DNA from: JBFMEX01 sp040752215
GTDB taxonomy: Bacteria > Pseudomonadota > Alphaproteobacteria > Rhizobiales > Hyphomicrobiaceae
Direction of reading: 5' to 3'
NCBI GenBank assembly: GCA_040752215.1
Contig: JBFMEX010000048.1
Location: 9,754 to 73,753 of the forward strand
Length of the DNA stretch: 64,000 nucleotides
The stretch's first letter is position 1. Each line of letters starts with the position of its first letter. Below, in pieces: positions 59,501 to 64,000 of the stretch. The notes beneath the pieces are model-generated. The model was not told the DNA's origin. It searched no databases and was given only the letters and a program-made list of their open reading frames with translations. Made by a program: the position numbers and the translations under genes.

Positions 59501-60499
59501 ATGACACGGTCCAAGCGATCCAAGACGGCAAACCCGGTCGCGCGGCGTCTGCGCGCCATCAGGCTTGCCGAGCGCCTCGGCAACGTCGCCGAATCCTGCC
59601 GCCGATCCGGCATGGACCGCACCAGCTTCTACGAATGGAAACGACGCTACGACGCCGCCGGCGAGGCCGGACTGGCCGACCGGCCCTCAGCCCACCGACA
59701 CCATCCCCGCACGACCCCGGAGGACGTATCCGCACGCATTGCCGCGCTCGCCCTGAAGCACCCCGCCTATGGGTGCAACCGGATCGAACACGAACTTGCA
59801 GGCCATGCCGTATCCTCGACCACCGTGCACGCCATCCTCCGCAAGTCGGGCCTGGCCACCCGACATGACCGATGGCTCGCCCTCGACCTGCCCTTCCGCG
59901 GATCGAAGCCCCCCTTCACTCCGGAACAGATGCGTTTTCTCGCCACCATCAATCCGTGCTGGCTCGACCGTGGCCTCACCGGCTCCTATCCTGGCGAGTT
60001 CCTGGTCCACGGCGCCTTCCCGCTCCTCCCCAAGAAAGAAGCCAAGCTCGTCGTCCACTGCGCGATCGACGTCCTGACGAGCACCGCGCGCGCACGCCTC
60101 TCGTTCCATCGAGAAACGCAGCACGCGGGCGCCTGCCTCAAGGCCCTTCACGAACATCTCGAATTCGACTGCGGCCTGCCGGGCACCAGGACCTGCACGA
60201 CATACGGACATGAAAGCCATTCCCGTTGGCTCGTCCGCAACCAGGGCTGGAGACACCAAAGGCTGCCTGCCGCCACAAGCCGCAAGGTCGGCGCCTTCAT
60301 CCGCTTCCGCCGCATCGTCATCGCCGAATTCCTGCCGTGGCTCGGAAGGGACTTCCGCACCCTCTCCCGATACGACGTCGACGATGCCATGGTCGCCTGG
60401 ACCGAATTCTACAACACCGCTCGTCCCCACCACGGCTATCCCAACTACGGTCGGCCTCCGGCAGAAACCGTCGCGGCAAGTGTTAGGAAGGAAGCTTGA
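59501..60499 (+). CDS. Transposase-derived protein lacking the DDE residues
   Basis: A 332-residue protein. The N-terminal helix-turn-helix region (RLRAIRLAERLGNVAESCRR, GMDRTSFYEWKRRYDAAGEAGLADRP in parts; HPAYGCNRIEHELAG) and the C-terminal EFYNTARPHHGYPNYGRPP match IS481/IS3-like transposases. In the catalytic core the usual Asp of a QDTF-like motif is VHGAF, the TDNGREY segment reads CTTYGHESHS, and the NGFVERFNR segment reads VGAFIRFRR, so all three acids appear lost while the frame is intact. A domesticated DNA-binding role is possible. No flanking inverted repeats were seen. Confidence 0.75.
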   Translation: MTRSKRSKTANPVARRLRAIRLAERLGNVAESCRRSGMDRTSFYEWKRRYDAAGEAGLADRPSAHRHHPRTTPEDVSARIAALALKHPAYGCNRIEHELAGHAVSSTTVHAILRKSGLATRHDRWLALDLPFRGSKPPFTPEQMRFLATINPCWLDRGLTGSYPGEFLVHGAFPLLPKKEAKLVVHCAIDVLTSTARARLSFHRETQHAGACLKALHEHLEFDCGLPGTRTCTTYGHESHSRWLVRNQGWRHQRLPAATSRKVGAFIRFRRIVIAEFLPWLGRDFRTLSRYDVDDAMVAWTEFYNTARPHHGYPNYGRPPAETVAASVRKEA

Positions 60500-60615
60500 G
60501 ACCCGCAAGCAACCCGCGAGTTCCGTTAACCTTCGCTCCATAGCGTCGAACCACCGACGCGAACCCCTCGCGCCATAGGGCAACACCCAGCCCACCCGAG
60601 CAACGGAGCAACGCC

Positions 60616-60864
60616 ATGCCAAACGACGACCATGACCGCTATGCCCATCTGCGCATCCTGACCATGAAGCAGGTGAGCGAGATCACGAGCTACACCCCGC
60701 AGCACGTCTATCGTCTCATCCGTGCGAAGCGGTTTCCGGCTCCGATCCGCATGGGTCTCAACCGCATCGGCTTTCGCCTGAGCGACATCGAGAAGTGGAT
60801 GGCCGAACGGCCGATCATCGAGCCGCGTCCCGACGACGATTTTAATCAACCGCACATGACCTAA
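60616..60864 (+). CDS. AlpA-type DNA-binding regulator/excisionase
   Basis: An 82-residue MerR/AlpA-like helix-turn-helix protein: LTMKQVSEITSYTPQHVYRLI is the recognition unit, and GLNRIGFRLSDIEKWMAER the wing. AlpA proteins activate integrase or act as excision factors in P4-type elements. The ATG at 60616 has AACGGAG upstream. It lies before the AAA+ protease gene and may be its regulator or that of the integrase. Confidence 0.82.
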   Translation: MPNDDHDRYAHLRILTMKQVSEITSYTPQHVYRLIRAKRFPAPIRMGLNRIGFRLSDIEKWMAERPIIEPRPDDDFNQPHMT

Positions 60865-60927
60865 GCCGGCCCGCCCTCCCCTCGTCTCTGCGGGAGCGGC
60901 GGGGCCCGACCAAAGGACGACATCGCC

Positions 60928-62373
60928 ATGAATGACTTCGCCAGGAAGCCGCAGATACCCGAACCTCCGCGCCCGAAGGTTCCCGACGGCCCTCTCTTCT
61001 CCCAACTCGCCGGCATGGACGAGGCCCGCAGGTGGGGCGAAGCCCTTACCGACGACATCAAGCTCTATCGCGCCGGCAAGCTCGACTGGTTCGAGATCGA
61101 CGCCGGCATCGTCGTCCACGGCCCGCCCGGCACGGGCAAGACGACTTTCGCACGCGCGCTCGCGGCAAGTGCACGCCTCCCGCTGATTGCCACCTCGTAC
61201 GCCGACTGGAACCGCGGCACCGTCTATGTCAGCACGATCATCGAAGCGATACGTGCGATATTCGAGAAAGCGGAAAAGAATGCGCCTTGCGTCGTTGCCA
61301 TCGATGAGCTCGACAGCCTTCCGTCAAGGGAGGCGATGACCTCTGAGCGCAGCACCAGCACGCACATGATCGTCAACGCCCTCCTCGAGCAACTCGACGG
61401 CTTGAGCAAGCGCAAGGGCGTGATCGTGGTCGCGACCTGCAATCATCCGGACCGTCTCGATCCGGCCCTTGTGCGGCCGGGCCGCCTCGGCAAGTCGATC
61501 CGCATCGGTCTGCCCGACCTCGCCGCGATCCCCGCGATCTTGGCCTTCCACCTGAAAGGCGACGCCGCCCGCGCGGGCGACCTCAAGGATCTCGCGGTCA
61601 TGTGCGCCGGCATGTCCGGCGCCGCCATCGAGCAGGTGGTGCGAGAGGCGAAGCAACTCGCCCGTCGAAGGGGACGTTCCCTGCAGCGCGCGGACCTGGC
61701 GGCGATCATCGAATCGAGAGCCGCCGGCATGTCCAAGGAGCAGCAGTGGCTCATCGCCGTCCACGAGGCCGGGCACGGCATAGCCGCGCACAAGCTTCTG
61801 GACGTGAAGGACATCACCCTCTCGATCGTCCCGACCGCAGAAACATCGGGGCAAGTGCTCGCACGCATGGTCCGCGGCGTCACGACGCGCGCCGCCATAG
61901 AAAAGCAACTCGTCGCCCTGCTTGCAGGGCGCGCGGCCGAGCAGGTCATCATTGGCCAGGTAAGCGGCGGCGCGGGCGGCGATGCCTCGTCCGATCTTGC
62001 ACGCGCGAGCGAGCTCGCGCTCACTGCGGTGACCCTGCTCGGTCTCTCGCAGTCGGGCACGTCCTTCTGGCATGGCATGTTCCGCCATCTCGGGCTTCAC
62101 AACGTCCCCCAGGCTCTCTTTGCCGAAGCCAGGGAGATGGTGGACAAGGCCTATGAGGATGCCAAGGCGCTCATCAGCGAGGAGAAGACCTCCGTAATGA
62201 CCGTCGCGGAGGCCCTCGCCAAATCCAGGGCCCTCTCCCACGACTCCTTCCTCGCCCTCGTGCGCAAACAGCCCTCGATCGCCGTCCCGCAAATCGACTG
62301 GCGCTTCTTCAAGCCGGACACGGGCCGAAATGATGTCAAGCCTTGGCCGCGTTCTTATGGCTCACGGTCATGA
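60928..62373 (+). CDS. Soluble FtsH-like AAA+ zinc protease
   Basis: A 481-residue protein with the two FtsH domains but no membrane span. AAA+: Walker A HGPPGTGKTTFARAL (about residues 70-77), Walker B CVVAIDELDSLPSRE, sensor/Arg-finger RPGRLGKSIRIGLPD. Peptidase M41: zinc motif AVHEAGHGIAAHK and the third ligand region SGGAGGDASSDLARASELA. Normal FtsH is membrane-bound and hexameric; this version carries a Pro-rich N-terminus instead. It could degrade replication or regulatory proteins of the element. The ATG at 60928 follows AAAGGACGAC. Confidence 0.85.
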   Translation: MNDFARKPQIPEPPRPKVPDGPLFSQLAGMDEARRWGEALTDDIKLYRAGKLDWFEIDAGIVVHGPPGTGKTTFARALAASARLPLIATSYADWNRGTVYVSTIIEAIRAIFEKAEKNAPCVVAIDELDSLPSREAMTSERSTSTHMIVNALLEQLDGLSKRKGVIVVATCNHPDRLDPALVRPGRLGKSIRIGLPDLAAIPAILAFHLKGDAARAGDLKDLAVMCAGMSGAAIEQVVREAKQLARRRGRSLQRADLAAIIESRAAGMSKEQQWLIAVHEAGHGIAAHKLLDVKDITLSIVPTAETSGQVLARMVRGVTTRAAIEKQLVALLAGRAAEQVIIGQVSGGAGGDASSDLARASELALTAVTLLGLSQSGTSFWHGMFRHLGLHNVPQALFAEAREMVDKAYEDAKALISEEKTSVMTVAEALAKSRALSHDSFLALVRKQPSIAVPQIDWRFFKPDTGRNDVKPWPRSYGSRS

Positions 62374-62482
62374 CCCGACGATCACGGTCCGGAGACCTAG
62401 GCCTCCGGACCACTTTATGCCGGAGGAGAAAGGGCTAGCTGCCCCTGCGTCGCGTCCCCCATCCGCACGACCACCAGAAGTA

Positions 62483-62500
62483 AAGTGAGAGAATGGGCGG
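62483..62500 (-). promoter_or_regulatory. Inverted iteron copy 1 upstream of rep
   Basis: AAGTGAGAGAATGGGCGG is the exact reverse complement of the iteron consensus CCGCCCA-N5-CTCACTT found downstream of the rep gene. It lies 90 bases before the rep start, the place of an autoregulation operator. Confidence 0.8.
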
Positions 62501-62537
62501 CGGTCGAGTCGCACCGCGCGCTTCCGCGATTTCTCAC

Positions 62538-62563
62538 TTTCTCACAGGTGAGAAATTGGGCGC
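62538..62563. promoter_or_regulatory. Rep operator: palindromic half-iterons plus inverted iteron copy 2
   Basis: TTTCTCAC-AG-GTGAGAAA (62538-62555) is a perfect inverted repeat of the iteron's CTCAC part. The right half continues into TTGGGCGC, making an inverted iteron copy (62546-62563). In Rep_3 plasmids such inverted half-iterons bind the Rep dimer and repress rep transcription, while direct iterons bind monomers at the origin. Confidence 0.75.
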
Positions 62564-62589
62564 CGGCAAATGTGAGTCGAATTTGAAGA

Positions 62590-63552
62590 GTGAGTTCACC
62601 GGTTGACTGGCTCACTATTCATCGGCACGCTTTACCTGTGAGCACACGCACGTTTACCGCACTCCCCTATGCAATCGACGAGGACGAGCCGAGAAAGCCT
62701 TCAGCGGGACTTCTCGCGACCGACATCAAGGTGACCGGCCAGCCGCTCGATCCGACCAACGAGGGGCGCATCATCAAGCCGCGCGAACTCGTCGACATCA
62801 TCGAGCTGACACCGCTCAACCGCTCGGAGACCATCCTCTACAATCAGCTCCTGGCCCATGCGTGGAACGAGATCAGGACCCGCCCCGTGCACAAGGTCCT
62901 CAAGGCCGGCCTACGCGGCAGCCATGACAGCAACGACCGCCTCCACGACGCTTTCGACCGACTGATGAGCGCCTGGGCCAAGATCCGTGCGCGCGACCCG
63001 CAGACGGGCGAAATGGCGACCTTCCGTGTCCACCTTCTCGGCACCAACAAGGAAGAGGAGAGGGACGACGGGTACTTCTACTACACCTTTCCGCCGGATC
63101 TGCTGACGGTCATCACCCAAAGCAAGGCCTGGGCGAGCATCAAGTCCCACATTATGTACACTCTGCGGTCGAAATACTCGATCCGCCTCTACGAGATGAT
63201 CGAGCGCCGCATCGGGCTCGTGAAGCAATATGAGGAATTCACGATCGACGAATTCCGCGGGCTGCTCGGCGTGCCCGAGGGCAAGCTCGACCGCTTCGCC
63301 GACTTCAACAAATACTGCCTCAAGCCCGCGCTCGACGAGGTCAACCACCTGACCGATTTCGAGGTCACGGCCATGACCATCAAAAACGGCCGGGCCGTGC
63401 AGAAGATCGGCATGAGCTGGTTCAAGAAATCTCCCAAGGCCATGCAGCGGGCCTATGACGAGCGCGAAAAGAGCCGAATCGGTCGCCAGGCCCGCTGGCG
63501 CGGCAGCACCGAGGTCATCACTTTCGATGACGCGACCGGTCCGACAGAGTAG
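62590..63552 (+). CDS. Rep_3-type replication initiator
   Basis: A 320-residue initiator with two winged-helix domains. Recognisable segments: LVDIIELTPLNRSETILYNQLLAHAWNEIR (parts), YFYYTFPPDLLTVITQSKAWASI, SKYSIRLYEMIERRIGL, EEFTIDEFRGLLGVPEGKLDRFADFNKYCLKPALDEVN (parts) typical of the second domain. Start GTG at 62590; a GTG at 62638 (VSTRTFTALPY) is the alternative. Seven iterons follow its stop directly. It would start replication of the excised element; in the integrated state it may be silenced. Confidence 0.85.
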   Translation: MSSPVDWLTIHRHALPVSTRTFTALPYAIDEDEPRKPSAGLLATDIKVTGQPLDPTNEGRIIKPRELVDIIELTPLNRSETILYNQLLAHAWNEIRTRPVHKVLKAGLRGSHDSNDRLHDAFDRLMSAWAKIRARDPQTGEMATFRVHLLGTNKEEERDDGYFYYTFPPDLLTVITQSKAWASIKSHIMYTLRSKYSIRLYEMIERRIGLVKQYEEFTIDEFRGLLGVPEGKLDRFADFNKYCLKPALDEVNHLTDFEVTAMTIKNGRAVQKIGMSWFKKSPKAMQRAYDEREKSRIGRQARWRGSTEVITFDDATGPTE

Positions 63553-63742
63553 CCGCCCAAAAACTCACTTAACTCCCGCGACAGCCGGCGCCCATTTTCT
63601 CACCGATAGCTCCGAAGACGCTCCACAACCCCTTTGGTCCGCCCGCATTCTCACTTTTGCCCGCCCATTTGTTCACTTGTGCCGCCCACTTCCTCACGCG
63701 ACTCCGCCCAATAGCTCACCTATCCCGCCCAATAACTCACTT
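63553..63742 (+). repeat. Seven iterons (replication origin)
   Basis: Copies of about 18 bases with consensus CCGCCCANNNNNCTCACTT-like (CCGCCCA-N5/6-TCACTT) start at 63553, 63588, 63639, 63661, 63682, 63704 and 63725. The last five are spaced 21-22 bases, two helical turns, so they face the same side of the DNA. The first begins directly after the rep stop codon. Confidence 0.9.
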
Positions 63743-64000
63743 TTGATCCGATAAGCGTCAGTAATTGCGTAATAATTTAGGCCCTGAATCTGAATCTTGA
63801 ATCATTGAAAAAAGAGAACGCGGCGACCGATCGGTACGACCATGTGGATATGTGGAGAAGTCGACGAATGAAGCGACTGCGCCCCAGCAGGCGCTTCGCT
63901 GTCGCTCAGCGACAATGGCGTGGCCGCAAGCGGCCACAGGATATGACTCCCCTCGCCCTTCGCTCGCTGACGCTCGCTTCGCCGCACCTCTAATGAATGG
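63743..64000. other. AT-rich origin segment with DnaA-box-like site; no clear gene
   Basis: The bases after the last iteron (about 63745-63830) are AT-rich (TAATTGCGTAATAATTTA, then GAATCTTGAATCATTGAA), as expected for the unwinding element of oriV. TGTGGATAT at 63843-63851 is one base from the reverse DnaA box. A short open frame from 63868 has no recognised content. Confidence 0.5.

Larger units (their letters stand above)
57769..64000. mobile_element. Integrated element at tRNA-Pro, left part (continues past the right edge)
   Basis: From the truncated tRNA-Pro onward the genes are all of mobile type: tyrosine integrase, integrase remnant, transposase-like protein, AlpA-type regulator, FtsH-like AAA+ protease, Rep initiator and iteron origin. 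With the tRNA fragment pointing left, the intact tRNA-Pro should lie beyond the right end on the minus strand. The presence of both integrase and plasmid-type replication genes suggests an integrative element able to replicate after excision. Confidence 0.8.

Noticed and set aside
63553..63742. CRISPR-like repeats at the right end
   Set aside because: Units are 18 bases with short irregular gaps and lie behind a Rep gene; they fit iterons.
63868..63993. Short plus-strand frame at the right end
   Set aside because: Forty-one Arg/Pro-rich codons without ribosome site or motif in what appears to be origin-flanking DNA.

Overview
The window is a high-GC alphaproteobacterial chromosome segment, most likely from a facultatively methylotrophic member of the Hyphomicrobiales. 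Evidence: archaeal-like methylofuran/tetrahydromethanopterin biosynthesis genes, the ABC/beta-propeller set that accompanies PQQ alcohol dehydrogenases, a class I PHA synthase, a PPi-type phosphofructokinase beside glpX, and alphaproteobacterial housekeeping synteny (alaC-hom-glpX-recJ). No methanol dehydrogenase or C1-transfer enzyme lies in the window, so methylotrophy is inferred from cofactor genes.

Layout. 0-9 kb: a partial MarR gene, an AraC regulator, DUF599, PcfJ-like, ruvX, an UPF0173 hydrolase, DUF2853, a TlpA-like thioredoxin and a gamma-glutamyltransferase. 9.2-11.2 kb: a DUF1326/DUF2182 pair and about 600 bp of decayed sequence, both less GC-rich. 11.2-16.3 kb (minus): the PQQ-alcohol-dehydrogenase-associated export/sensing set. 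16.5-24.5 kb (plus): a tightly packed run of two small DUF2380/DUF3280-type secreted proteins, a NitT/TauT-type ABC importer and six methylofuran/H4MPT biosynthesis genes. The two runs diverge around a perfect palindrome. 24.7-31 kb: periplasmic nitrate reductase napFDAGHBC. 31.3-34.6 kb: a TakP-type TRAP transporter with two large intercistronic palindromes. 34.6-42.6 kb: a GGT-like hydrolase, then a malonate module (CoA transferase, malonyl-CoA decarboxylase, TRAP transporter) facing a GntR regulator across a perfect palindrome. 42.7-55.1 kb: dapE, an ArsR regulator, phaC, an aminotransferase, hom, glpX, pfp and recJ.

From tRNA-Glu (55.47 kb) rightwards the sequence is accessory: an unknown gene with an eleven-unit Gly-Lys hexanucleotide tract, a HEPN/MNT toxin-antitoxin pair whose antitoxin gene is frameshifted, then an integrated element. 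The element begins at a truncated tRNA-Pro(GGG) 3' half (57.77 kb), followed by a P4-type integrase, a C-terminal remnant of a second integrase, a transposase-like protein lacking the DDE acids, an AlpA-type regulator, a soluble FtsH-like AAA+ metalloprotease, and a Rep_3-type initiator with seven downstream iterons plus inverted iterons in its promoter. The element runs off the right edge.

Working together: the 11-24.5 kb block supplies cofactors and periplasmic support for C1 or alcohol oxidation, nap gives an anaerobic electron sink, TRAP systems import organic acids, malonate enters as acetyl-CoA, and surplus acetyl-CoA can be stored as PHA. Coordinates and starts were judged by eye; family assignments rest on motif recognition without database searches.
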